NCBI GenBank assembly: GCA_022843955.1
Contig: JALHMQ010000025.1
Span: 1 to 64,000, forward strand
Direction: 5' to 3'
From: Burkholderiaceae bacterium
GTDB taxonomy: Bacteria > Pseudomonadota > Gammaproteobacteria > Burkholderiales > Burkholderiaceae_F
DNA: 64,000 nucleotides
Shown here: piece after piece, positions 54,411-62,871 of the stretch
Position numbering within the stretch: the stretch's first letter is position 1
How the letters are laid out: each line of letters begins with the position of its first letter
The notes under the pieces: generated by a model
Seen by the model: only the letters and a program-made list of their open reading frames with translations
Told to the model about the DNA's origin: nothing
Database searches by the model: none
Made by a program: the position numbers and the translations under genes

Positions 54411-55916
54411 ATGACCCCGACCCACGACCTGCTCCGCGCGCTCGGCGTGAGCGCCGACGCCCTCACCGGCGGCGCCCTCGCGGTGCGCTCGCCGATCGAT
54501 GGCGCCATCCTGGCCCGCGTGCACACGCACGGCGTGGCCGACGCCCAGGCCGCGCTCGTCCGCGCGCAGACCGCCTTTGTCGCCTGGCGCGACGTGCCAG
54601 CGCCGCGCCGCGGAGAGCTGGTGCGCCTGTTCGGCGATGAGCTGCGAAACCACAAGCGTGCGCTGGGCGAACTGGTGTCGCTCGAAGTGGGCAAGATCAC
54701 CAGCGAAGGCCTGGGCGAAGTGCAGGAGATGATCGACATCTGCGACTTCGCGGTCGGCCTGTCGCGCCAACTGCACGGATTGACCATCGCCAGCGAACGG
54801 CCCGGCCACCGGATGATGGAGCAGTGGCATCCGCTCGGCGTGGTGGGCGTGATCAGCGCGTTCAACTTTCCAGTGGCGGTATGGAGCTGGAACAGCGCGC
54901 TGGCGCTGGTGTGCGGCGACGCGGTGGTGTGGAAGCCCTCGGACAAGACGCCGCTGACCGCGCTCGCCACGCAGGCGCTGTTCGAGCATGCGCTGGCGCG
55001 CTTCGGCAGCGATGCGCCGGCGCATCTGTCGCAGGTGCTGATCGGTGGCGCCGAACTGGGCGAAGTGCTGGCCGATGATCCGCGCGTGGCCCTGTTGTCG
55101 GCCACCGGCAGCACCCGCATGGGCCGCGCGGTGGCACCCCGCGTGGCCGCGCGCTTCGGCCGCTGCCTGCTGGAGCTGGGCGGCAACAACGCGATCATCG
55201 TGGCACCGAGCGCGGACCTGGATCTGGCGCTGCGCGGCAGCGTGTTCGGCGCCGCCGGCACCGCCGGCCAACGCTGCACCACCACGCGCCGGCTGATCGT
55301 GCATGAGTCGGTGCATGACGAACTGGTCGCGCGCCTGAAGCGCGCCTACGCCAGCCTCACCGTGGGCGACCCGCGCAGCGTAGGCACCCTGGTCGGTCCA
55401 CTGATCGACCGCCGCGCATTCGACGCCATGCAGCACGCGCTGGAGCAGGCGCGCGGTGAAGGCGGCCAGGTGCATGGCGGTGAACGCCAGCTCGCCGAGC
55501 GCTGGCCCGACGCCTACTACGTGCGCCCGGCCCTGGTGACGATGCCGGCGCAGACGCCGGTGGTGTGCGAAGAGACCTTCGCGCCGATCCTCTACGTGAT
55601 GACGTACCGCGACTTCGACCAGGCGCTGCAGATGCAGAACGGCGTGGCGCAGGGCCTGTCATCGGCCATCTTCACCAACGACCTGCGCGAATCGGAGACG
55701 TTCGTCTCTGCGCGCGGGTCCGACTGCGGCATAGCCAATGTCAACATCGGCACCTCCGGCGCCGAGATCGGCGGCGCGTTCGGCGGCGAGAAGGAGACGG
55801 GCGGCGGCCGCGAGTCCGGCTCGGACTCATGGCGCGCCTACATGCGGCGTGCGACCAACACGATCAACTACTCGCGCAGCCTGCCGCTGGCGCAGGGCGT
55901 GACGTTCGACATTTGA
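54411..55916 (+). CDS. amaB: ALDH7-family dehydrogenase (aminoadipate-semialdehyde / piperideine-6-carboxylate dehydrogenase)
   Basis: A 501-residue aldehyde dehydrogenase: active Cys in GTAGQRCTTTRRL, Glu in LELGGNNAIIV, cofactor region VISAFNFPVAVWSWN, and the C-terminal ALDH7 segment SDSWRAYMRRATNTINYS. The ALDH7 branch (AmaB, antiquitin) oxidises aminoadipate semialdehyde to 2-aminoadipate in lysine catabolism, consistent with the gene before it. The operon then continues toward a nitrilase-family gene 177 bp downstream. Confidence 0.87.
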   Translation: MTPTHDLLRALGVSADALTGGALAVRSPIDGAILARVHTHGVADAQAALVRAQTAFVAWRDVPAPRRGELVRLFGDELRNHKRALGELVSLEVGKITSEGLGEVQEMIDICDFAVGLSRQLHGLTIASERPGHRMMEQWHPLGVVGVISAFNFPVAVWSWNSALALVCGDAVVWKPSDKTPLTALATQALFEHALARFGSDAPAHLSQVLIGGAELGEVLADDPRVALLSATGSTRMGRAVAPRVAARFGRCLLELGGNNAIIVAPSADLDLALRGSVFGAAGTAGQRCTTTRRLIVHESVHDELVARLKRAYASLTVGDPRSVGTLVGPLIDRRAFDAMQHALEQARGEGGQVHGGERQLAERWPDAYYVRPALVTMPAQTPVVCEETFAPILYVMTYRDFDQALQMQNGVAQGLSSAIFTNDLRESETFVSARGSDCGIANVNIGTSGAEIGGAFGGEKETGGGRESGSDSWRAYMRRATNTINYSRSLPLAQGVTFDI

Positions 55917-55985
55917 ACGCGCACAGTGGCCCCCGCCGAACGCAGAAGCGAGGCGCGGGCCGACGCGCCAGGTCGCCATCATGGT

Positions 55986-56029
55986 TCAATGAGTGCGGGC
56001 ATCAATGAGTGCGTGCATTCAATGAATGC
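55986..56029. repeat. Three TCAATGA-type direct repeats before the amidase gene
   Basis: TCAATGAGTGCG occurs at 55986-55997 and 56002-56013, with a third, altered copy TCAATGAATGC at 56019-56029, giving a period of 16-17 bp. The copies lie in the non-coding gap between the ALDH7 gene and the amidase. Each contains an ATG, but none has a matching Shine-Dalgarno and the encoded peptide does not look like part of the amidase. Confidence 0.5.
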
Positions 56030-56093
56030 ATGCAAAGGGCCCTTGGACCAGCCCGGCGGGGCGCCAGGCGCCCGCACCAGGAGAACAGCACCG

Positions 56094-56876
56094 ATGACGA
56101 CCCCACCCCTGCGGATCGCCGTCGCCCAGCCGCTGATGCAATGGACCGGCGACGCCAACGCCGCCAACCTGCTGCGCACCCTCGAACTGGCCGGGGCGGC
56201 CGGCATGCAGCTGTGCGTCTTTCCCGAAGCGGCGGTGCCGGGCTTTCACCGCCGGATCGTCGAGTTCGCCAAACCCGATCTGGTGGCGAACTGGCTGCAG
56301 TCGATCCAGGCCGCCTGCGTGCGGCATGCGGTGGCGGCGACCTTCGGCGCGCCCACCTTCGGCAGCGACGGCCGCATCTTCAACAGCCAACTCTTCGTCG
56401 ACGCGTCCGGTCGCTTGGTCGGCGCGGTGGACAAGCAGGGACTCACCGAGCCCGAGGCCACCTTCTTTGCGCGCGGCAGCGCGCGACCGGTGCTCACGCT
56501 GTTCGGTCGCCGCTGCACGGCAGTGATCTGCCGTGAGATCGAGGACCACGACGCGGTGTGTGCCGAGCTGCTGCCGCACGCGCCGGAGATCGTGTTCTGG
56601 CCAGGGCAGATGCGACCCCAGGCGCAGGACGCCGGCATCGAGCCGCCGCCGCATGTACGCAACGCGCAGCGGCTGGCGCGATCACTGAACGCCTGGGTCA
56701 TCCAGTCCAACTGGCCCAACGCGCTGAACCGTCCGGAAGAAAGCGAAGGTACCGGCCGCAGCGTGGTGATCTCGCCTGCGGGCGAGATCACCCTCGCGCT
56801 GCCGCAGGCGCAGGCGGGCGTGGGCATGTTCACGCTTGGCGCATCGAGCTTCACGTGGCACGCGCAGGACGCTTGA
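56094..56876 (+). CDS. Carbon-nitrogen hydrolase (nitrilase/omega-amidase family)
   Basis: The ATG at 56094 lies behind AGGAGA, although the frame stays open upstream. The protein has 260 residues. The nitrilase-superfamily catalytic triad is visible: Glu45 in VFPEAAVPG, Lys114 in VDKQGLTEPE and Cys146 in VICREIED. The size fits omega-amidase, N-carbamoyl amidase and similar branches rather than true nitrilases. It is co-directional with the lysine genes, so hydrolysis of an amide such as 5-aminovaleramide or glutaramate is imaginable, but the substrate is not evident. Confidence 0.83.
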   Translation: MTTPPLRIAVAQPLMQWTGDANAANLLRTLELAGAAGMQLCVFPEAAVPGFHRRIVEFAKPDLVANWLQSIQAACVRHAVAATFGAPTFGSDGRIFNSQLFVDASGRLVGAVDKQGLTEPEATFFARGSARPVLTLFGRRCTAVICREIEDHDAVCAELLPHAPEIVFWPGQMRPQAQDAGIEPPPHVRNAQRLARSLNAWVIQSNWPNALNRPEESEGTGRSVVISPAGEITLALPQAQAGVGMFTLGASSFTWHAQDA

Positions 56877-57003
56877 TGCCCGCTTGATGCTGGCCTAAGC
56901 GCCGCGTCGTTCGTGTGCGCGATCCCTGGCTTTGCAGCAACAGCGGGCACGGGTCGAGACACCCGGTGTACGCTCGCGCGCCGCAAAACACTCTGACGAA
57001 GTC

Positions 57004-57606
57004 GTGTCCTTCAACTTGGCCTCTGCCACGTCGCTGATCGAGCCCGCCGCGTTCGTGCTCGCGCTCGGCTATGTGCTGCTGTCGATCCGCCAGGTCCACT
57101 GGGCATGGCCGCTGATGATCGGCAGCAGCGTGCTGTACGGCCTGCTGTTTGCCTCGGCGCGCCTGTATGGGCAGATGGCGCTGCAGGCGGCGTTCGTGGC
57201 GATCGCACTGTGGGGCTGGTGGCAGTGGAAGTTCGGCCGTCGCGGCGCCGCGCCGCTGCAGGTGGCCGTGCTTGCACTGCCCGTGCGGCTTGCTTTGCTC
57301 GGCGGCTGGGCTGCGATCACGTTTGGCGCTGCGCTGGCGCTGGGTCGCTGGACCGATGCCGCTTCGCCGGCGCTCGACGCATTCACCACCGTAGGCAGCG
57401 TGATCGCGCAAACCCTGACCGCACGCAAGTTCACCGAAGCCTGGCCGGCGTGGCTGCTGGTCAATGGCGTGAGCCTGGCGCTCTTCGTGCAGCAGCAGTT
57501 GTGGCTGACCGCGCTGCTCTATGGGCTGTTCGTGATCCTGTCGGTGATCGGCTGGCGCGCCTGGTTGCGCGATGCGCAGCGCCATCGCGCCGCGGAGCAG
57601 CCGTGA
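57004..57606 (+). CDS. pnuC: PnuC-family vitamin transporter
   Basis: From GTG 57004 the protein has 200 residues and seven or so spans, with the PnuC pattern: IEPAAFVLALGYVLLSIRQ, GSSVLYGLLFASARLYGQM and the WxWxxW-type WGWWQWKFGR, then VNGVSLALFVQQQLWLTALLY. PnuC proteins are facilitators for nicotinamide riboside (PnuC), thiamine (PnuT) or riboflavin (PnuX). The next gene, a NadR-like kinase, would trap the imported vitamin by phosphorylation. The nearby TPP riboswitch and TonB receptor make thiamine a real alternative to nicotinamide riboside. GTGA overlap with the kinase gene at 57603-57606. Confidence 0.87.
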   Translation: MSFNLASATSLIEPAAFVLALGYVLLSIRQVHWAWPLMIGSSVLYGLLFASARLYGQMALQAAFVAIALWGWWQWKFGRRGAAPLQVAVLALPVRLALLGGWAAITFGAALALGRWTDAASPALDAFTTVGSVIAQTLTARKFTEAWPAWLLVNGVSLALFVQQQLWLTALLYGLFVILSVIGWRAWLRDAQRHRAAEQP

Positions 57607-58130
57607 GCGCCGCGGTGCTGACGATCGCCGTGGTCGGCGCCGAGTGCACCGGCAAGACCTCGCTGTGCCGAGCGCTGGCGCAGGCGCGCAGCGGCCTGTG
57701 GGTGCCGGAGTACCTGCGCGAGTTCGTCGATACCGAGCATCGGCCGCCGATGCCGCATGAGCAAAGCCAAGTAATAGTCGAACAGATCGCGCGTGAGGAG
57801 GCAGCGCGGCAGGCAGCAGCGCAAGCGGGCAACCCGCTGGTCGCGGTGGACTCCACACCGCTCGCCACCGCGCTGTACAGCACTCTTTACTACTGCGATG
57901 ACACGCTGCTCGCAGCAGCGGTCGAACGCCAGCGCCGCTACGACCTCACGCTGGTCACCGATACGGACCTGCCCTGGGAGCCGGATGGCGTGCAGCGTGA
58001 CGGCCCACAGATGCGCGCGCACTTTCACGCGCTGCTGCTCGACCTCATGCAGCGCCACCGACTGCCGTTCACGCTGGTGCAGGGGCAGGACGACGCGCGG
58101 CTGGCGACCGCCCTGGCCGCCCTCGGTTGA
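57603..58130 (+). CDS. NadR-like AAA_28 ATP-binding kinase
   Basis: A 175-residue P-loop protein starting at GTG 57603, which overlaps the pnuC stop. Walker A is GAECTGKT at residues 12-19, followed by LWVPEYLREFVDTEHR, the substrate-facing pattern of the ribosylnicotinamide-kinase domain of NadR, and an acidic strand VTDTDLPWEPDG. There is no N-terminal adenylyltransferase domain, so it is a stand-alone kinase. Partnering with PnuC suggests phosphorylation of imported nicotinamide riboside or thiamine. Confidence 0.83.
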   Translation: MSAAVLTIAVVGAECTGKTSLCRALAQARSGLWVPEYLREFVDTEHRPPMPHEQSQVIVEQIAREEAARQAAAQAGNPLVAVDSTPLATALYSTLYYCDDTLLAAAVERQRRYDLTLVTDTDLPWEPDGVQRDGPQMRAHFHALLLDLMQRHRLPFTLVQGQDDARLATALAALG

Positions 58131-58231
58131 CGAGGACTCTGCGGACGAGCACTGACGCGCAACGCTGGCGACGAGAGCAGTTGCTGCGCCTGGTGCAAGG
58201 CACGGTCGGACGGGCATGTAAACGACACTGG

Positions 58232-58251
58232 GTTCCCGCCTGCGCGGGAAC
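58232..58251. repeat. REP-like palindrome
   Basis: GTTCCCGC-ctgc-GCGGGAAC, followed by GACGGCGAG. Its arms are identical to those of the palindrome at 23607-23626 inside the soeA-soeB gap, and only the loop differs, so both belong to one dispersed repeat family. Here it lies in an intergenic gap upstream of the riboswitch and might also serve to end the pnuC-kinase transcript; no T-run follows. Confidence 0.75.
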
Positions 58252-58336
58252 GACGGCGAGTGACACCGGCTCGCGCCTATGCGCCGACACTCGTCAGCGG
58301 GTAACGCTCATGCGGCGCGCCGGCCGCGCTAGACTC

Positions 58337-58476
58337 CTCGCCACGCTAGGGGTCCCGAACAAATCCACGCAGCAATGCGTGGTCCGCTCGATGCAGCAAT
58401 GCGCCGGGTCGGACGGGTGAGAAACAACCCTTTGAACCTGATCGAGTTAATACTTGCGCAGGGAAGCGTCGGCGAG
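58337..58476 (+). ncRNA. TPP riboswitch (thi-box)
   Basis: The conserved core is plain: GTGAGAAACAACCCTTTGAA, then CCTGATCGAGTTAATACTTG and GCGCAGGGAAGCG at 58407-58470, with the 5' partner CTAGGGGTCCC (58346-58355 region). The closing stem pairs CTCGCCACGCT (58337-58347) with AGCGTCGGCGAG (58465-58476), with one bulge. A variable hairpin, ATCCACGCAGCAATGCGTGG, fills the P3a position. It lies 94 bp before the TonB-receptor start on the same strand. Thiamine diphosphate binding would lower expression of the receptor, most likely by hiding the GGAG before the ATG. Confidence 0.93.
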
Positions 58477-58570
58477 AAATCCTCGCGCGTTCCCGGCCAA
58501 GCCTGGGGTGCGCATTCAAGAGAACTCTTCCTCGCCCCGCGTTCCTTGCCATCGTCTCTGGAGCACTGCG

Positions 58571-60763
58571 ATGGCTGGTCGACTCTCTACTTCCTTTCCC
58601 TTTTCGCGCCTGGCGGCGGCCGTTTCTCTGGCGCTGTGCGGCTCGGCCTCTCTGGCACAGCAAACCTCGTTGCCGCCGGTGACGGTGACCGGGCGTGCGG
58701 CGCCGCTGGACGAAGCCGTCAGCTTCCCCGAGTTCGGCGGCATGAGCCTGGGCGAACTGCCGCTGTCCGTGGGCGTGCTGCGCGCGCGCGACCTGCGCAC
58801 GCAGGGCGCCGACAGCCTGTCCGAGGCGATCCGCCGCGAGCCCGCCGCCAGCGATGCGTACAACACGGTCGGCTATGTCGAGTCGATCCAGTTGCGCGGC
58901 TTTCTGCTCGAAGGCGCGCTCAACTACCGGCGCAACGGCCTGCCGGTGTCGCCGTACACGCCGTTCACGCTCGTCACAAAAGATCGCATCGAGGTGATGA
59001 AGGGCTTGAATGGCGCCGTCACCGGCATCGGCAACCCCGCCGGTACCGTGAACTTCGTCTCCAAGCGGGCGATTACGGACGTCAACGAGCTGAGCCTCGA
59101 CATCAGCGAACGCGGCACCTGGCTCGCCGCGGCCGACTATGGCCGTCGCGTCAGCGAAGGCTTCGGCTACCGAATCAATGCCGGTCACGGCCAGCGTCGC
59201 CCTGCCGCGCGCGATGCCGACGGCGAGGCGAGCGTGGTGGCAGCAGCCGTCGACTGGCGCGGACCGCGCGGCATCACCGCGGAAGCGGAGTTCGAGGTGC
59301 AGAACTCGCGCCAGTTCAGCGTGCCGGGCTTTGGCTTGCTCGATGTCGATAGCGACGGTGTAGCCGAGACACTGCCGTCGCCCAAGGTGCTCGGCCCGCG
59401 TATCAACCTCAACAACCAGCCGTGGTCGCAGCCGTTCGACAGCCGCTCGCAGGTCGGCAGCGCCAAGGCGGCCCTGCCGCTGTCCGCCGGCTGGACCGTG
59501 AGCACGGCCGGGCTGCTGCAACGGACCAAGACCAACGATCGCCTCGCCTTTCCCGATGGCTGCAGCAGCGGGCCGAACTACCTGTACCCGGGGCTGTGCG
59601 GCAACTCTGAGGTCGACCTCTACGACTACCGCAGCAGCAACGAGCGGCGCGACACCACGGTGGTCGAAGCCGCGCTCGACGGCCGCGTGCAGATCGCCGG
59701 CATGACGCACCGGCTGCGGCTGGCACCGCGCATGACGCGCTATGCGGAGCGGCTTGAGCCGCTGCAGGCCTACAACTACGTCGGCACGATCAGCGCGGTC
59801 GCCCCCGTGCCGCTGCCGGGAGATCCCAGCCTGACCTCGCTCAACACCGACCTCGACCGCGTGATCAAGGACCTGCAGGTGGCCGACGTGGTCGACCTGT
59901 CGCCGCGCTGGCGGCTGTTCGCCGGCGCCCGCATCGGCGAGGTCGAGCAGGCGAGCCGGCGCAGCGACGGCTCGCGCGCACTGCGCTTTGCCGAGCGCTT
60001 CGTCACGCCCTGGCTCGCGCTCGGCTACACCTATGCGCCCAACAACATGCTGTTCGCGTCGGTCAATCGCAACGTCGAGCCGGATGCGGTGCCCAACCGG
60101 CCCGCGCTGTTCGTCAATGCGGGCGAAGTGCTGCCGGTCGGTCGCAGCACGCAGGCCGAACTGGGCTGGCGCGGCACACTCGCGCCGTCGCTGTCAGGCA
60201 GCGTCACGCTGTTCGAAGTACGCCGGCCGCGGCCCGACGACCGCAGCGTGGCGCCGAATGCACTGGGCGCCGACACCGAGCGGGTGGCCGACGGCCGCGA
60301 GCAGCGCCACCGCGGCATCGAGATGGAATGGACCTGGCAGGCCGCGCGCGCCTGGACGCTGCTGGCGCAGGGCACGGTGCTCGACGCCAGGATCGCGCGC
60401 AGCGCAGATCCGAGCCTGGTGGACCGGCGCGCCACCAACGTGCCGAAGACGACGGCCGCCCTGCAGGCCGACTGGCGCCCGGCCGCGGCACCAGGCTTGG
60501 CACTGAGCAACCGCGTGTTCCACTCCGGTGAACGAGCGATCACCGCCGACAACGGCGTCACGCTGCCGTCGTGGTGGCAATGGGATCTGTGGGCCAGCGC
60601 GCCGCTGAAGCTTGGCGGGCTCTCGACCCAATGGCGCGCCGGCATCGAGAACGTGACCGACCGCCGCTACTGGCGCGAGGCACCCACGCAGTACTGGGGC
60701 GGCATCTATCTGTTCCCGGCACAGCCGCGCACGTTCCGCGTGGGGGTGAGCGTGTTGCTGTAG
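58571..60763 (+). CDS. TonB-dependent outer-membrane receptor, probable thiamine uptake
   Basis: A 730-residue receptor from ATG 58571 (GGAG ten bases upstream). The signal peptide ends after SASLAQ (residue ~30). A TonB-box-like segment LPPVTVTG is followed by the plug domain (LPLSVGVLRARDLRTQGADS, GFLLEGALNYRRNGLPV, NPAGTVNFVSKRA) and a 22-strand-type barrel ending in FRVGVSVLL. Its closest features are those of FhuA/FoxA-like siderophore receptors, but the TPP riboswitch in its leader points to thiamine or a thiamine derivative as substrate. The pnuC and kinase genes upstream could complete the route. Confidence 0.88.
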   Translation: MAGRLSTSFPFSRLAAAVSLALCGSASLAQQTSLPPVTVTGRAAPLDEAVSFPEFGGMSLGELPLSVGVLRARDLRTQGADSLSEAIRREPAASDAYNTVGYVESIQLRGFLLEGALNYRRNGLPVSPYTPFTLVTKDRIEVMKGLNGAVTGIGNPAGTVNFVSKRAITDVNELSLDISERGTWLAAADYGRRVSEGFGYRINAGHGQRRPAARDADGEASVVAAAVDWRGPRGITAEAEFEVQNSRQFSVPGFGLLDVDSDGVAETLPSPKVLGPRINLNNQPWSQPFDSRSQVGSAKAALPLSAGWTVSTAGLLQRTKTNDRLAFPDGCSSGPNYLYPGLCGNSEVDLYDYRSSNERRDTTVVEAALDGRVQIAGMTHRLRLAPRMTRYAERLEPLQAYNYVGTISAVAPVPLPGDPSLTSLNTDLDRVIKDLQVADVVDLSPRWRLFAGARIGEVEQASRRSDGSRALRFAERFVTPWLALGYTYAPNNMLFASVNRNVEPDAVPNRPALFVNAGEVLPVGRSTQAELGWRGTLAPSLSGSVTLFEVRRPRPDDRSVAPNALGADTERVADGREQRHRGIEMEWTWQAARAWTLLAQGTVLDARIARSADPSLVDRRATNVPKTTAALQADWRPAAAPGLALSNRVFHSGERAITADNGVTLPSWWQWDLWASAPLKLGGLSTQWRAGIENVTDRRYWREAPTQYWGGIYLFPAQPRTFRVGVSVLL

Positions 60764-60823
60764 CGGCACCGTCTACCGAACAAGTTGTGCGTCGACCGCG
60801 CGGCGCGACGCTGAACGCGCGCG

Positions 60824-61021
60824 TCAGCGTCTGTCGGTCATCACCCAGAGCAGCGCGAAGCAGCCGACCAGCAAGGCGCCCATGCCCGCCGACAACAGTG
60901 TCACGGCCTGGAATCCGCCGATGACATAGTGGCCGGCCAGCCGCGCTCCCGCCGAAAAGACGACCAGCAGCAACCCGATCAGGCCGGCGGCGCGGCCACC
61001 CATCAACATCAGTTGGTTCAT
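60824..61021 (-). CDS. Small two-span membrane protein, function unknown
   Basis: A 65-residue protein starting at ATG 61021 with a strong AAAGGAGGG Shine-Dalgarno. Two hydrophobic stretches are visible (AAGLIGLLLVVFSAGARL and VTLLSAGMGALLVGCFALLW), and the C-terminus is VMTDRR. The ribosome-binding site and clean hydrophobic pattern argue that it is real. No family is recognised. It is convergent with the receptor gene. Confidence 0.65.
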   Translation of the reverse strand: MNQLMLMGGRAAGLIGLLLVVFSAGARLAGHYVIGGFQAVTLLSAGMGALLVGCFALLWVMTDRR

Positions 61022-61142
61022 GCGACGTCCCTCCTTTGGCAGCGACCTTGACCAGCGTAGCAGCGTTGCATGCAGCAGAAAGCACAACGGCCGCGCGCCC
61101 GTTGCCGGGCGGCGGCCGTCGATGCTTCGGCAACGGTACGCG

Positions 61143-61526
61143 TCAGGTCGCGAGCGTGCCGAAGTCGCCGTCGAGCGAGGGCGCGCGCTGCAGGTCGCGT
61201 GGCAGCGGTCGCACCGCATAGCCGGCGGCACGGCCGAGCGCGGCAAATGCCAGCACCTGCGCCACCACTGAGCGGCGGTCTTCGCGCGTAAGCGTGTCGA
61301 GCCGGGCGGCCAGCAGGCGCAGGCGCCGATCGAGTTCAAGCTGGAGCGATTTGTTGCTGCGACCGGTAGGGTCGATGCGGCGGGCCGCACGGACGGCCGC
61401 CTTCACCTCGTTCCACACGACGATGACCGCGTCCTGGCTGGCGATCTCGTCCGGATGTTCGCTCGCCTCGAGAGCGCGCGCGATACGGGCACAGCGGGTG
61501 CGGGTCAGGCGGGAGGTCGTTGTCAC
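61143..61526 (-). CDS. Hypothetical helical protein
   Basis: A GTG at 61526, with AAGGAA upstream, starts a 127-residue Arg/Ala/Leu-rich protein without membrane spans. Predicted helices include RTRCARIARALEASEHPDE and QLELDRRLRLLAARLDTLTR. No motif is recognised. The alternative start, ATG further upstream at 61682, would add a poorly structured, Arg-rich leader and is less likely. Confidence 0.5.
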   Translation of the reverse strand: MTTTSRLTRTRCARIARALEASEHPDEIASQDAVIVVWNEVKAAVRAARRIDPTGRSNKSLQLELDRRLRLLAARLDTLTREDRRSVVAQVLAFAALGRAAGYAVRPLPRDLQRAPSLDGDFGTLAT

Positions 61527-61771
61527 GATGACGTTCCTTGCGGCAGATTTTGCAGTAACACTTGTCCGTAACTGCAAATATGCCACCGCGGTTGACCGTC
61601 GCGGGTGGAAAGCCCCGAAACCCGAAAGAAAAAGATGGACGATGCGACGGCAGTGACACCTTGCCCGCAATGTGCGCCTCACGGCCGAGGAAAAAGCGAC
61701 GCTTCGCAGCCGCTTTCCGTCGCGTCCGCCCGTGCGGCGCCGACGGTGACGCCCCTACGTGCGTCGTCAGG

Positions 61772-62719
61772 TCAGGCGCTCGGCCCGGTGTAGGGCCGTT
61801 CGCGCAGCCACTTGGTGGCGATCCATTTTTCGCCCTCCGCCACCGGACTGCCGCCGTGCAACGTGCGACGGTCGAGCTGACCGTCGGGCGTGGCGTAGGC
61901 GAAGTACACCGCATTGCCCTCGCGCGGCAGGACATCGAGGCCGATGTCGGGGAACACGGTGGAGCCACCGGCCGCGACATCGTTCAGGTACATCACCACG
62001 GTGGCGGTGCGCTGGCCGCCCATCGCCAGTACCTTGTCATTGCCTTCGAAGTTGGGATCGAAGAAGTCAAAGTGTGGCTTGTACTCGGCGCCCGGCAGGT
62101 AATGCAGGATCTGGATCGGCTCACCATGGTCGACCGGCACGCCGACCAGCTCACTGATGCGCGCCTCGATGGTGCGGATCAGCGCGTTCTCACCACGCAG
62201 AAAGTGCGTGCCGCTGCTCGTACGGTCAGGGTGCACGTCGTACTCGCCGGTGACTGCATTGACCACGGTGGAGCGCTGCAGCTTGACGGCCGACAGTCGC
62301 ACCAGTTCTTTGCACTCTTCGCCCGACAGCAGTCCACCAAAGAGCACCACGCGCGGCGCGTTCAGCGCAAACAGCAGGTTCACGCGGCGGTCCGAGGTTT
62401 CGATCGAATTGCCGGAGGCGGCAATGATCTCGGAGGCGGTGGGTTCGCGCTGTGCCGCCGGCTGCGTCTTCTCCACGACCGCGGGCTGCGTCGTCGCCGC
62501 GGGCACGGCGGCTGAGGCCTCAGGACGTTCCAGCACGGCCACGTCTGCCATGCCGGCGCCGCTGAATCGGCCCACGGCCATATCGACCGCCTGGCGCGCG
62601 AACTTGGGTTGGTAGCCGGCAGCGCGCATCGACTGCACCAGGGCCTCGCGGTCGACACCGCGACCGATGTTGTCCTTCAGCCAGTGCTGCAGATCGGCAG
62701 CAAGCGATTCGAATTGCAT
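61772..62719 (-). CDS. 2OG-Fe(II) oxygenase, prolyl-4-hydroxylase type
   Basis: A 315-residue protein with a C-terminal P4Hc double-stranded beta-helix domain. Iron ligands are His216 and Asp218 (KPHFDFFD) and His288 (RRTLHGG), with Lys298 in GEKWIATKW for 2-oxoglutarate. GGSTVFPDIGLDVLP is the usual central strand. The first 60 residues form a small helical domain (LQHWLKDNIGRG, AGYQPKFARQAVD), joined by a Pro/Ala/Thr linker at ~65-100. Bacterial members hydroxylate prolines in proteins such as EF-Tu or in peptides. Substrate unknown; it is divergent from gabD. Confidence 0.85.
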   Translation of the reverse strand: MQFESLAADLQHWLKDNIGRGVDREALVQSMRAAGYQPKFARQAVDMAVGRFSGAGMADVAVLERPEASAAVPAATTQPAVVEKTQPAAQREPTASEIIAASGNSIETSDRRVNLLFALNAPRVVLFGGLLSGEECKELVRLSAVKLQRSTVVNAVTGEYDVHPDRTSSGTHFLRGENALIRTIEARISELVGVPVDHGEPIQILHYLPGAEYKPHFDFFDPNFEGNDKVLAMGGQRTATVVMYLNDVAAGGSTVFPDIGLDVLPREGNAVYFAYATPDGQLDRRTLHGGSPVAEGEKWIATKWLRERPYTGPSA

Positions 62720-62871
62720 GTCAACCTCGCGTCGGCAATGGGCGCCGTCGCGCCCTCGTCCACTCCTGACGCAGAGGATAACGCCGCGGCATGCACGGGC
62801 GATGCGGGTCGCATCCCTGCGCTAAGCTGAAAGTCGACTGCGCCGATTGACCAGCGCTCCCAGGAGTCGCC

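Noticed and set aside
58232-58251. Intrinsic terminator of the pnuC-kinase transcript
   Set aside because: The hairpin is strong but has no T-run after it, and its arms match a repeat found elsewhere in the window, so it is listed as a repeat.
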